From NCBI GenBank assembly GCA_013398955.1, contig VWPU01011638.1:1-64000 (forward strand): a stretch of DNA of 64,000 bases, in the 5' to 3' direction. The stretch is from Callaeas wilsoni. Lineage: Eukaryota > Chordata > Aves > Passeriformes > Callaeidae. The notes under the pieces were generated by a model. That model worked only from the letters and a program-made list of their open reading frames with translations. It did no database searches and was not told the origin of the DNA. The number at the start of each line of letters is the position of its first letter. Positions within the stretch are counted from its first letter, which is position 1. Position numbers and translations under genes: made by a program. Below are positions 51,386 to 63,935 of this stretch, piece by piece.

Positions 51386-52174
51386 ATTTTAAAAGGCGCA
51401 TAAATCATTTTTAATTTTCTGTTTTAAGAGTGTGATGGGTGGCCTGATGTTTGGTAAGGTTGCACGTGGCAAAGGAAGGAGATGACCCTGCTGGAACCTC
51501 ACGTTCTGCTGTTCAATTCCCACCTGTTCCCGATCCTTACGCAGCAATATCCAGGTGCAGAGCAGACACCGCCATTCCCACAGCATGTCCAAAACTGGGG
51601 CATCAGTCCTTTGAAAAGCTCCTTTTTCCACGTGCATCACTCCTTGAATCCCAGAACTTTGAGGAGTGACTGCTTGGTTCGGAGCAGCTGCAGCTCCCGG
51701 CTCCGCCTTTTCCTGGGATTCGCCATCGATTGCCTGTGCCAGCGTCCTTTTGTGTTCCAGCATTATCCGTGTCCTCCCTGGAGCCGGCGAGCAGGCAGCA
51801 GTGCCTCCTGCTGCCGCAGACATTATCCTGGTGGGAAGTTTCCTTTAGGTATCCCAAAAGCCAGATTGATTTTTTGGGGAGAGGGCAGATCCAGCTACTC
51901 CTGAGCTCTGCTGAAAGAGAAGACACAGGCTGTACCTAATCAGAGTTGAGGGCCCAGTCTGGCACCTCTTAATCCACTGAGGAAGAAAAAACAACCCCGG
52001 AGCCCCGGCAGTTCCTGCAGTGCTTGGCTTGGGCTGTGGAGCTCCCGATTCCTTTTTAATCCCAGCTGGAAACCTCTCCTGAAGAGGCCGGATCAGAGCA
52101 AGCCGTGACGAACGCGCTTTGCGTGGTTACCAGACCATCGATGGGCTTTGTGGAAAGATGGAAGTATATAGAAG

Positions 52175-52345
52175 GAAAATCTTCCGTGAGGGTGACAGAA
52201 CGGAGAAGCTGTGGAGTCTCCTTCTCTAGAGATTACTCAAATCCCACCCGGATGTGATCCTGTGCGATCTGCTCTGGTGAGCCTGCTCGAGGCTGGGTGG
52301 TCTCCAGAGGCCTCTGCCAGCCCCGACCATTCCATGATTCTTTCC
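52175..52345 (+). mobile_element. Older CR1 3' end
   Basis: Plus CR1 of an older subtype: GGAGTCTCCTTCTCTAGAGA, ACCCGGATGTGATCCTGTGC, CCCGACCATTCCATGATTC. Confidence 0.8.
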
Positions 52346-52444
52346 TCAAATTCCCACGCTGGTTTCAGATACCAGCAGTTCTTCTGATGGAAGCTGCGGT
52401 TGCTCCAAGAAGTAGCGATGGCTGGAGGCAGAGGGCAGGGTTAG

Positions 52445-52645
52445 GTGGGATATTGGGAAGGAATTCCTGGCTCTGAGGGTGAGGAGGCCCTGACACAGGA
52501 TTCCCAGAGAAGCTGTGGCTGCCCCAGGATCCCTGGAAGTGTCCAAGGCCAGGTTGGACCAACCTGGGATAGGGGAAGGTGTTGGGGTTGGATCCGGATG
52601 AACTTTAAGGTCCCTTCCCACCCAAACCAGTCTGGAATTCTGTGC
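52445..52645 (+). mobile_element. CR1 LINE 3' end
   Basis: Plus CR1: TGGGATATTGGGAAGGAATT, CCCAGAGAAGCTGTGGCTGC, AACTTTAAGGTCCCTTCCCA, ending CTGGAATTCTGTG. Lies 100 bp after the older copy in the same orientation. Confidence 0.95.
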
Positions 52646-53789
52646 TTCTGAAGGTTCACAACTCAGCAACACCTGAATTTACTTCTCAGCAGTGAGGAAC
52701 AAACCTGCTTGTAGAAGATGGTGCTTTATAAAGCTGAAGTCTGTTCTAAATTTCCCAAATAAGACTATTGGACCTTTTCTGGGAGTTGGAGCTTCCTGCA
52801 GGGAAGTCTACGCTTGAAGGTGCTGCATTTTAACCAAAATTTAGCCTTTTGGGTTGACTTATGGGACACAGTGAAGATCTGTGGGGTAACGAGCGAGCGC
52901 GTTGAGCCCGTGTCTGTATTCCACTGACCCCACAGCGAGGAACCCTCGTGGACAGGGGTCGGAGCAAACCCATTTTACCTCGTGGTTCCTGCAGGCAGGG
53001 AAGATGCTGCCCGGCAATTCCGGGGCTCCGTCGCCATACGGAGCTCGTCCCACTAATGTCTCTTAATTGAGCTCTCCAGAGTACTAATTGTGACTCCGGC
53101 AAAAACAAGCCAGGCTTTGACTCACTCGCTGCAGTGATTCATGCTGGGGCCATCGAAGAGGTTGCTGTTCTCCTTTTATCTACCTTGACCCTCTGCTCGA
53201 GGTTACCCCTTCCAGCGCAGGCAGCTCCTCACCCTTCGGCTGCCACGGCTCACCCCGGGGCAAATTCACGGAGTTTTGGCAAGCAGAGCGATTTAAGACG
53301 CTCCTTCTCTGCCTGGAGGGAGTGGGAAATTGTCCTGTTAGGAATTGCCGGGGTTTGACGGTCGGATCCCACCCCTCGCCCTGCCATAATGAGTGGGTGC
53401 AGTGACAGGGAGGCTCTTGAAGCTCCAGCAGCTCCCAAGGGCCGGGATAAGCTCCAATTCCAGCGGCAGTTTTGGGATGTGGGGACTCACCGGCTCTGTG
53501 GCCCCTCCTATGCCTGGCTCCTGATGAGGAGGAAGGGAATAGCAGGAGGCAGCGACGTTGGAAATTGCCGTGGCTGGATCCATCGGAGCTTGTCTGTCAA
53601 ATCCCTCCGGACATCCGAGCGGGCCAGGCAGGAGATAAGTGGCTGTTGTTCTAGCGCCAGCTCGTTTACAGCAGAAAATCTGCCTAAATTCCCTTTTGCT
53701 CCCAGAGATTTGGAGCCCAGCTCCTAATATTCTGGAAAAACAGGCACATTTTCTTTGTTCCCAGCTTTGGATGTGTCTCGGCCGCGGTG

Positions 53790-53955
53790 AGGCACTGGCA
53801 CAGATTTCCTGGGGATGTTGTGGTCTCCGCAGCCCTGGCAGTGTCCAAGGCCGGGTTGGATGGGGCTTGGAGCAACCTGGGATAGTGGAAGGGGTCAGGC
53901 TTGGAATGGGATGAGCTTTGAGGTCCCTTCCCACCCAAACCATTCCACATTTGCC
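53790..53955 (+). mobile_element. CR1 LINE 3' end
   Basis: Plus CR1: GAGGCACTGGCACAGATTTC, AGTGTCCAAGGCCGGGTTGG, GCAACCTGGGATAGTGG, CCCAAACCATTCCACATTTG. Confidence 0.93.
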
Positions 53956-55991
53956 ATTAAATCCTGTTTGTCACTGAGCCTTCATCCCTAAGTCTTGCAG
54001 AATTTAAGGAATTTTACCCCACAGCTGTCTGGCCTTTGTTGCCATCTCGTTCACTTCGGCACTGCCTGTTCCCTGCTGCGTTTTCCAACTTTTAACTGCT
54101 GGAGCTGATGTTGTTTGGAAGATCTCTAAGACAGAAAGTCATTTCATCAGATCCTAATCTTGTGACGGGGAGCTGTCCAACTTCTTTCCTCCTGCAGCCA
54201 TGGGATTGCTTATCCCATTCCCTGCCCTGTTCCTGTTGCTCCTGCACGTGAAATATTCCAATTTGGGATGACATGCGGATGACTTGGAAAGGTGGAAGGA
54301 AGGAGGAAGCCAAACCCACACCTTTCTGGCCATGTGGTTTTGGGTTTTCCAAGGCTGGAACCAAACCTGTCTTCCTCCAAGGATTCCGAGGCGCCCGTGT
54401 TTATTCCGGAATTGGAGCCACACCAAAATTAGCAATATTTGTAAATCCACCTTTTATCCCGTGCTGGTGGAAAGAGCGGCGGCCTTAGCGGTCATGACAT
54501 TGTCGGAGCTAAATAATGAATTTCCCTGCCTTTTCCTGTACATTTTCAGCAAATTACTGCTGAACACCTGCCAGAGGGAATACTTTGCTCGTTTTTGCTG
54601 CTCCACTGCTGTGCCTGTGTAATTTGGCAAAGCACGACAAGTTCTCCGGTGACCCGCACTAAAACGTTAATGGTAGGATGGGATCCGCGCGGCCAGCTGG
54701 GGCTGGTGGCTGGAGACGGAGCTTTATTCAGGGGCTTGGCCACCTGTAGGAATTTGAACCTGGCCCGGTTATTATGTGGTCTTAATTCCGGTTGTGCCGG
54801 TGATCCAAAGGGAATGTCACCGAGAGAACGGGGCGGTGTGCGCCAATGAGATTCCTGGCTTAATCCCCTCATCGTTTACACCAGCCCGCGGACTGCAGGA
54901 GCAGTCGCTGCTGAATTCCGATTTTCCAAGCAGGCAGAAACGCAAATATTACCAATTTCCTTGAGCTGCAGAAGGATGCGAGCGATCCGAGCTGATCGTG
55001 CCGTGCCCTGCGGCGCTGACAGGGGACCCACGCTCCCCTTTTTTTTTCCCCGCCCGCTTTCAGCAGGGATTGCTTGGCAGCGCAGATGAAAATGAGCTGG
55101 TGAAATAGGGAGATGGGGTTTATGGTTCCCTCAGCTGCGCTCTGCTCGCCTCATTGACGCTGTAAACCGAGAGCCGCCGCCTTTCAACGGCGCTAAATTA
55201 ATTTGAAAGAAAACTCATTTTCTGGTGGCGTGGTGGGTGCAATCGGCATGGAAGGGGGAAAAAAAAAAGGCAGGTTTAATTTTCGTACTTTTGCGGGAGG
55301 GTGTTGGGAAGGGGCTTTGCTGTGGCTTCGGGGAGCGCCGTGCCAGGCAGAGCAGGGGCTGTTCGGCTGGAAACGCGCGTGGCAGCAGAGGCACCCCGGG
55401 AGCCTGTGCTGCTCACGGCTCACAAGTTCGGGAAGTCGGATGCTCAAAAGCTTGGAATCGCAGAGCTGAGGGGGGCTGTTTGTGCAGCCTTGATTCGCTC
55501 TCCCTCCGTCTGGGCCTTGGGTTCTACAATGACCTCGTTTCTTTAACTCTCTCCGCACGACCTTTGCCGGCTTCGTCTCCGGAGACAGTTTGCGCGCTGC
55601 TCTGAAAATTCGGAAGTCAGCGGGAAGGACCTTTGTTCCTTGGGTAAAAATAACCTCCCCTTTTCTCCGGCAGCTCCGGGGTGAGGTGTGGGCTCAGAGC
55701 TCAGCTCAGGTGTTGCTGGGCGCCCTTTCAGGAGGTGAAATCAGCAGTGAGGGGTCCAGCTCCTGCTCTGACTGCCACGGGAGGTGAGAGCCTGGCTCCG
55801 CGTGGGTGTTGGCATCCAGGAGCTGCGTCCCACCCCAAGAGCCTTGGCTCTCTTGAGGGCCGGGATGGGAGGAGTTTCCACCTCCGCCTCCCATTTCCGA
55901 CCCCTCGAGCTCGTGCCAATCCTTGCTGGTGTTACGGAAGGCACTCCGGTGTCTTCCAGTGCTGGGGTTTGGCTCCATTCCCTTTTCCAGA

Positions 55992-56275
55992 TCATGGAAT
56001 CACGGAATAATTAAATTCAGAAAGGACCTTTAAGGTCATCGAGTCCGACCACCAACCAGCACCACTGAACCACGTCCCCAAGTGCCACATCCACGTTTTT
56101 GAGCACTTCCAGGGATGGTGGCTCCACCGCTACCCTGGGCAGCCTGTTCCAATGCTTTCCGACCCTTTTAGGGATGAAATTATTCCTAATATCCAATCTA
56201 AACCACCCCTGGCACAACTTGAGGCCATTCCCTCTTGTCCTGTCACTTGTTCCTTGGGAGAAGAGGCCAAAAACC
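55992..56275 (-). mobile_element. CR1 LINE fragment
   Basis: Reverse CR1: TCATGGAATCACGGAATAAT, AAAGGACCTTTAAGGTCATC, CCCAAGTGCCACATCCACG, TTCCTAATATCCAATCTAAA. Confidence 0.95.
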
Positions 56276-56576
56276 GCAGTCTCCGCTTTCTCCCCACCTC
56301 TAGGAAGACGCAGGCGGTCGCTCACCTTTTGCTGTCTCCTCTCTGTGCATTTGCCTCGTTAAAATCCAGGTTCTGCCATTTGGAGGGGTTTTTAGCCGTG
56401 ACGGGAAGCATTTGACTTCATCCCATCCCAGGAAGTTGCCCCTTGGGAGAACACATCCTCCCCGGAGCTGTGAGGGATGGCTGTGCCCGAGGGTGATGCA
56501 GTTTTAAGCGACCGTAGCAGCTAAAAGCTGAAATCATTTTCCAAACAATGACTCAACCACCATTAAAAGTCGAGTG

Positions 56577-56640
56577 AAATCATAAAATCAGGTTGGCCAG
56601 GGCCTTAAAGCTCATCTCGTTCCAGCCCCGTGCCATGGAG
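56577..56640 (-). mobile_element. CR1 3' tip remnant
   Basis: Reverse tip only: AATCATAAAATCAGGTTGGC, CTTAAAGCTCATCTCGTTCC, CCCCGTGCCATGG. Confidence 0.75.
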
Positions 56641-57999
56641 GAGGAGCTGTGGGCACCTTGGAGCGACAGGAGGGAGCAAAAGGAGTTGGGGAGGAGGCAC
56701 CAGGAGTTCCTGGAGCTGCTGCAGCAGACCCAGGAGGGTTTTTACGGGGAAAAGAAGCACGAGGAGTTTCACAGCCCTTTTCCTATCGCAGCTTTATAGG
56801 CGAGGGACTTGCTTTGGCAAGAGAGCGAGATGAGCTAAACCACGGCTTTCCACCGGCAGTTTTGGCTGATGGCTGCTTTTTATTAGCTCTCTTTATAATT
56901 TTATGGATACAATTTCTTTGTTTCCTCAAAGCAGCAATCAAGCTGTTTTCCTTCCTCGAGCTAAATGTTTTCTCTCGCGGAGTCAGATGGGGACGAGCTC
57001 AATGCCGTGTAAGAGGTGGATAAAGGAACTGAAAAGCAAAGGGCTGGGCTGGACACTTTCCTTACGCAGCAACACTTTTAGGACATTGAGTTTGCGGTTG
57101 TTTTCCTCAGGAACGGCTGAGGAGTGGTTGTTCCTAAGAATATGCAACTTTCCTTAGGCCGCAGTGAGTCGATATCAGAGCCGAAATTGGAGCTGGGTTT
57201 TTTGAAAGTCCGTGTCAGTCTCACCCAGCGCCGTCTCTCTCATCAAGAGCAGCAAGAAAAACTCGAATTCCAGGGCGGGTTTAATAAAAGAGGCTGTCGC
57301 GTCGTTTCTTCCGTAATTCTAGATGTAAGGATTTTTTTTTTCCCTTTCTTCCCGCATCCTTTGTTAGCCCACGCCTGCAACGCCGTATTGACTATTCCCT
57401 GGGAAACTGTCTTTATAATTATGACCTAATGGTTGATCGTATTGATTTGGCAACGGGCGGCGGAATGGTTTTTCTTTCACGTTTTCCTGAAGTAATTGCA
57501 CGGCAAAGCTGTGAGGAGCCGAGGACAAACCTTGGGCATCTCCTCGCAGAAGTTTTCCACCAGCCTTTGTTCCCCCGGCTGTGCAGGCTGCCGGTGCTCC
57601 GGGGTCACTGTGGTGCTCCTGGGATGTGCTGCCTGCTCCCTCGTGCTTGGGCAGAGGGAGGAAGGGATGAGAGGAAAACTCCGGGAACAGCTGCTCTCGA
57701 TTCCACCTGGCAGAGGTGGAGTTTAAGGAAAGGTCGAAGGGAACCGTGCTGGAATGCACAGAAGGGGCTGAGGTGGGGCTAAGAGCTGCTGCTTGGGAGG
57801 GTTTGTGTTGCTTGGTGAAGAGCTGGCGGAGCCGAGCAGGAGGAGACCAGAGTGAAATATCGACTAAATGCTGCCCAGACCTCCCGCTTTTCTCTCCCTG
57901 AAGGGAGCACAGGCTGATGCTTAAAGCAAAGAGACACTCGTGAGCGTTTATCCTGGATTACCGCACGGAAATTGCTCCTTGGGTTGCTCTTCTCTGACG

Positions 58000-58200
58000 C
58001 TGGGGAGGCCCTGGCACAGTTTTCCCAGAGAAGCTGTGGCTCCCTCATCCCCAAAAGTGTTCCAGGCCAGGCTGGCCAGGGCTTGGAGCAGCCTGGGGTA
58101 GTGGAAGGTGTCCCTGCCCATGGCAGGGGGTGGGGACAAGATGATCTTTCAGGTCCCTTCCAACCCAAACCGCTCTGTGATTGTGTGATTCTGTGAAATT
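58000..58200 (+). mobile_element. CR1 LINE 3' end
   Basis: Plus CR1: GGGGAGGCCCTGGCACAG, AGAGAAGCTGTGGCTCCC, CCCTGCCCATGGCAGGGGGT, ending with octamers TGTGATTGTGTGATTCTGTG. Confidence 0.95.
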
Positions 58201-58479
58201 CCCAGACTGCTCCTGAGAAACGCGTTTGGTTCTTTCTGAAACACCAGGACTCCAAACGTCTCCAATTTTCTCTCTTTGTGCTGAGCATCGCTTTGTTCCA
58301 GGCTTTCCTTCTGCACCACGAGCCAAAAGCTGGTTTGGAAAATCGTCCTGGTTGGGGTTATTATCCCTCAGAAATGGGATTTTTTCCCAGTTCAGCGTGG
58401 GTTTGGTAGCCTGGCTGGGCTGGTCATTAATTTTAAAAAGAAATCAGTTTAGAAGTGACGTGCTTGGGACAGGGGTGGG

Positions 58480-58556
58480 TGCCGGGCTTGGCAGAGCTGG
58501 TTGGACTCGAAGGGCTTTTCCAAGTTCAATAAATTCACAATTCTGTGATTCTGGGT
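58480..58556 (+). mobile_element. Short CR1 3' tip
   Basis: Plus tip: GGTTGGACTCGAAGGGCTTT, TCCAAGTTCAATAAATTCAC, ATTCTGTGATTCTGGG. Confidence 0.8.
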
Positions 58557-60851
58557 TGGGGAGGATCTGCAGGCTGGCACGGGAAACCTCACCCTGTTCT
58601 GTGGCAGGCCCAGAGCTCCACAGGGCTCTCAAACTTCTGGTCCCCTGAGCCATTCCTTCCTTTCTCGTAGCTTTGTCACGCCTTTCAGGACGACATTCGT
58701 GGCTTCTTTTCTTTGGGTGTCATTGCCAAGTGCTGTTAGTGGGAATTAAAGGAGATGGGAAGTCTGTGGGAGCGTCCTGGGAGCAAGGACAGGAGTTTTG
58801 GGATGTCTGGTTGAAACCATCCCGTGTTTTCGTCCGTGATCTCTTTGTCTTGGCTGCAGGAAACCCAAGCTGGGATGATCAGTGGTGTGTTGGATTTCTC
58901 ATAGATAAGATGAATTGTTGGGGTTTTTTTTACTGACGTTCACATATTAATCTGAGATTTAAACTCTCTGGCTCGTGGTGAAGGAAAGTGTGAGCCCTCC
59001 TCACCTGGTAAATTGAATATGGGACATTTTACAAGCACTTTGTGTATTTTCCTCCTCCGGGGATATTGCAGAATGCGTTTTGCTGATATGTTGGGCCTCG
59101 GTTGTATTTATCAGGACAAGATTTTGTTTTCTTTAGCTGCTGAAACCCCAAAGCACCCCGCTCTCTACGCAGATTGAGTACAGAGATGTTCTTGTTCCCG
59201 TCGTGTGGCAGATGAATTCCTGCCCTCTGGCTACAAGAAACGCTTTCAACAACGCGTTCGGGTTGTAGCTTTCCCTGAAGCATTGACAAATCTCAGTAGC
59301 TTTGCCTGGATCTCTAAAAACCCTTCACCGGATTGTGGCAATAAGAGTGGAGGCTTTGCGTGCAGAAATGGTTGGAGGATATTAAGAGGTGGATTAAATG
59401 ATCAATTAACGCGACAGAGGGAGGTCATTAGTGGTGTCGCAGAGGACTGTGTGCTCAAACAGGTTGTTTTGACCTGTTGTGCAAGGGCAGGAGAAAATCA
59501 GTGCAGATATAAATCAATGTTTATGTATAGCAAAGGTTTTTCCTGGTTTTGCTGCAGAGCAGCGATCTCCAGGAATAAGATTTTAAAGCTTTGGTTGGTA
59601 ACCGTGAGAGACACAGCCGTGGCGCTTGGTATTAGTTAAAAAACCAACTCAGTGTGAGGAATTACAGTGATGGGAATGGGGAGAAAACTGGGAAATGGCG
59701 TCGTGGAGCCGCCTCCTTCACAGCTTGAACCTTGCTCAGTTCTTCCCTTTAAAAATCAGGGAGGAGGAAAATGATGCTGTGGAAGCAGGGAAGAGATATT
59801 TGAGAGCGATACAATGGAGATTTATGAAGTCCTGAGCGGCACAGAGAAGAGAAAAGAAGGGTAAATGTTGATTTTTCTCTGACACAACAAGAACTGGGGG
59901 TACACAGTGAAACGGGAATTCAACCCAAAGGAATAATTTCTTTGTGCAGGCCATGGCTGGGCTGAGAGTGACCAAACACATGCTTGGGAAGAATATCCAG
60001 GCACCACAGCTACTAAAAACATCAGGGAGTCCAATTCCTGACTCAGGTCTCCCTAAATTTCAGGAATCTGGGTCCTCGTGTTGCTGCTTCTCTGCTGGGA
60101 GAAACGCGAAGCCACAATTTCCAAACTCTAATTTGGCTCTGCTCACTGGGGCAGGTTTGGGAAAGGCAGAGAGCTCACATAAGGGAGGAGGAGATAAGCA
60201 CTGCCTTGCCCAAATGAGCCTTGTTTTAGCTTTTTTTTTCCCCTCTAAACCTTCATTTTTTATGGGGGTGGGTAAAAAAAAAAGAGATTGCAACTTGGCT
60301 CCTGTTCCAGCCACGCATTTTCCTTGTCGGAAATATTTCACTCCAGCATATGTTAATTCATCCTGGTGTTTGCAGTTACAGCTGGCTGATAATTTGTTGC
60401 TGAAAAAAAAAAAAAAAATTTCTCTGAATTGCTGTTGCCATGAACTTGATGGATGTGAGCTCAGAAAACACCACAGGCTCGAAAAACCCAGCAGTGTGAG
60501 AAGGTCTTGTCAGGGTTTTTCTGTTCAATGTCCTTTTTTTTTTTTCCCCGCTTCCTGAGCTAAGACAGACCTTTCAGGACCTGCTTGGATGTCTCTGAGA
60601 GCAGGCAGTGATTATGGCTTTTGGGATAATTATGCATTTATCAGCCCAGCATGGCAGGAGCGGAGCACGGCTCCGTCCTGGCTGTCAGGAGTGGCAGGAT
60701 CCCTCCAGACCTTGCCCAGAGGTCCTTGAGAGAAGCTGTGAGGGAAATAAAAATAAACCAAACCATCCTTCCCTCTCCTGCAGCCACCATTGCCTGCTCC
60801 TCGTTACAGCCAGGCGCTTAATTAGTCCATGCAAACAACCCTGCTTGGATT

Positions 60852-62345
60852 AGGCCTGAAGTGTCTCTTAACTGAGCCACTTCTGCTCGTGCTGTGCCTT
60901 TTTTTCCAAGGGTTTTTGGGTGGCAGAGCCATTCCTTAGGGTTAAAAATGGGGTAAAAACATTCAGAAAGACAAGGAAACTGTGTGGTTTAGGGTTTTTA
61001 CCTCAGAATGGATCAGGCCTGAAAGTGTCTCGTAACTGAGCCAATTCTGCTCGCGCTGTGCCTTTTTTTCAGAGAGATTTCAGGTGGCAGAGCCATTCCT
61101 TGGGGTTAAAATGTGGTGGAAACATTGAGAAAGAGAAGAAAACTCTGTGGTTTTGGGGTTTTACCTCAGAATGGATTAGGCCTTAAGTATCTCATAACTG
61201 AGCCAATTCTGCTTCTGTTCTGCCTTATTTACAGAGGGTTTTTGGGTGGCAGAGCCATTCCTTGGGGTTAAAATGTGGTGGAAACAATGAGAAAGAGGAG
61301 AAAACAGGTTTGGTTTACTGAAGTGTCTCTTAACTGAGCCAATTCTGCTTGTGCTGTGCCTTATTTTCAGAGGGGTTTTGGGTGGCAGAGCCATTCCTTG
61401 GGGTTAAAACCTGGAAAAAACATTGAGAAAGAGATGAAAACTGTGTGATTTAGGGTTTTTACCTCAGAATGGATCAGGCCTGAAGTGTCTCTTAACTGAG
61501 CCACTTCTGCTCGTGCTGTGCCTTTTATTCCGAGCGGTTTTGGGTGGCAGAGCCATTCCTTGGGGTTAAAATGTGGTAAAAACATTGAGAAAGAGAAGGA
61601 AACGGGTTTATTTTAGGATTTTTATCTCAGAATGGATTAGGCCTGAAGTGTCTCTTAACTGAGCCAATTCTGCTCATGCTGTGCCTTTTTTTCCAAGGAT
61701 TTTTGGGTGGCAGAGCCATTCCTTGGGGTTAAAATGTGGTAAAAACACTGAGAAAGAGAAGAAAACTGTGTGGTTTAGGGTTTTTACCTCAGAATGGATC
61801 AGGCCTGAAGTGTCTTTTGACAGAGCCACTTCTGCTCGTGCTGTGCCTTTTTTTCAGGGGGATTTCAGGTGACAGAGCCATTCCTTGGGGTTAAATTGTG
61901 GTAAAAACATTGAGAAAGAGAAGAAAACTGTGTGGTTTAGGGTTTTTACCTCAGAGTGGATTAGGCCTGAAGTGTCTCTNGAAGCAAACTGTGTGGTTTA
62001 GGGTTTTTACCTCAGAGTGGATTAGGCCTGAAGTGTCTCTTAACTGAGCCAATTCTGCTTCTGTTCTGCCTTATATTCGGAGGGTTTTTGGTTGACAGAG
62101 CCATTCCTTGGGGATAAAACCTGGAAAAAACATTGAGAAAGAGAAGAAAAAGGGTGTGGTGTTGGGTTTTTACCTCAGAATGGATCAGGCCTGAAGCGTC
62201 TCTTGACAGAGCCGCTTCTGCTCGCGCTGTGCCTTGTTTTCAGAGGGATTTCAGATGGCAGAGCCATTCCTTGGGGATAAAATGTGGTGAAAACATTAAG
62301 AAAGCGAAGAAAATGGGTGTGTTGCAGGGTTTTTACCTCAGCAAG
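60852..62345 (+). repeat. 162-163-bp satellite-like tandem array, about nine copies
   Basis: Unit marks (AGGCCTGAAG or variant) at 60852, 61015, 61178, 61476, 61639, 61801, 61963, 62024 (after the N) and 62187. One further copy with a shortened junction lies near 61317. Units contain TAACTGAGCCAATTCTGCT, GTGGCAGAGCCATTCCTTGG, GGTTAAAATGTGG, ACATTGAGAAAGAG and GGGTTTTTACCTCAGA. Spacing of 162-163 is nearly in phase and gives recurrent open frames. Not CR1; family not recognised. Confidence 0.95.
61927..62040. other. Assembly join: single N at 61980 between duplicated ends
   Basis: The 53 bases before the N (61927-61979) recur exactly at 61988-62040, giving an abnormally short satellite spacing of 61 bp here. 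This is best read as two contig ends that overlap but were not merged. Confidence 0.85.
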
Positions 62346-63239
62346 GATCCCACTGTGGATTTTGAACCAAGTGACACAGCAGGAGGGAGCACAATTATCT
62401 CTTGTGTGCATCTCATGGAGAAAGAAGTTGTTCTCCCTTATCTTTTAGCAGGCATAGATACTGTTACCTTATCAAAATTGGAAAACTGTGTTTTAGTCAA
62501 TAAATGGCTGCATTTTAAGTAACTTTTTCCAGGATTTGAAAGCTTGAACCTTGGGAAGCTGATGCTGCTAAGAAACCAAACCTCTCTGTCGTGCTCCTGG
62601 TGCTGGTGATAAAGAAAGCGCTGAAATGTTGCAATAAAAATGTTGTAATAAAAAGGGAGCAGCATAAAGTCAAATAATTGGCATTTGAGCTTTCAGAAAT
62701 GCCTGCTCTGGGCAATCATCAAACGTGCAGCTTTTGAAACACGTCAGCTGAGTAAGATGCCACCTGCTTTGTCAGAATATTCCCTGATTCTGGGTTTATT
62801 CACAGGGAGTTGCGGATGCTGAACGAATTCTTGCTGTGTTTTACAGCCTGCCCTGTGATAGAGCTGTGAGAGATCAAGGAGGTGATTTAAGGAATAGGTG
62901 AGGATGTGGCACACGAGATCCTCCTATTTTATAGTGAGTTTCCTCTTCAGAAACCTGTGGGGTCATTTTTGGACTTAATTCTCCAGTTAGGGATGTCGTT
63001 GAGCAGTGTCACTGTGTGACACCCAGGCCTGTGCTGCTGGTGGCCGAGGGCACCAGAAGGGGTTTATTTCCAACGCGTTGGACCTGTTTGAGGTGCTGGA
63101 TGTTCCCAATCTTTGCTCTTCATGAAGTTAAGACCAGGAACTGTCCTGGTCCGGGGCTGCTTCAGTCGCTGATTAAAATTCTTGGTTTTTCTCACCCAAC
63201 TCTCCACCATTCCAATCCTTCCACAGGAATCTGAGGGCC

Positions 63240-63935
63240 TTTCCTGAGGAAAGCTGGGGTGGCAGCAAGGCCAGGGCAGTGCCCGTCCCTGTGCTGGCTC
63301 TGCTGGGGCACCTCCAGTCCTGGGGACACTTCTGGGACAAGAAGGACACTGAGGGGCTGGAGCGTGTCCAGAGCTGGGAAACAAGGTTTGGAGCCCCAGG
63401 AGCGGCTGAGGGAGCTGGGAAAGGGGCTCAGCCTGGAGAAAAGGAGGCTCCAGAGGGAACTTTTCCCTCTCTGGAATTCCCTGACAGGAGGGGGCAGCTG
63501 GGGGGGGAATCGGGCTCTGCTCTCAGGGAACAAGGGATGAGATGAGGGGGAGTGGCCTCAGGTTGCACCAGGGCAGGTTCAGGTTGGATATTGGGAGCAA
63601 TTCCTTCATGGAAAGGGCTGTCCAGCCCTGGCACAGCTGCCCACGGCAGTGCTGGAGTCCCCANTGAGATGAGGGGGAGTGGCCTCAGGTTGCACCAGGG
63701 CAGGTTCAGGTTGGATATTGGGAGCAATTCCTTCATGGAAAGGGCTGTCCAGCCCTGGCACAGCTGCCCAGGGCAGTGCTGGAGTCCCCATCCCTGGAGG
63801 GATTCAAAATCCCTGTGGAAGTGGCACTTGGGGACACAGATCATTGGTGACCTTGGCAATGCTGGGGACGGTTGGACTCAATTGTCCCGGAGGTGTTTTC
63901 CAGCTGAAATAATTCCGTGATTCTAAGCTTGTGAA
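63240..63935 (+). mobile_element. CR1 LINE fragment containing a single-N join
   Basis: Plus CR1: GGCACCTCCAGTCCTGGGGA, GGAGCGGCTGAGGGAGCTGG, TTCAGGTTGGATATTGGGAG, ending AATAATTCCGTGATTCTAAG. The segment 63538-63663 is repeated at 63665-63790 around the N at 63664 with about one mismatch, so the true element is probably about 126 bp shorter. Confidence 0.93.
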
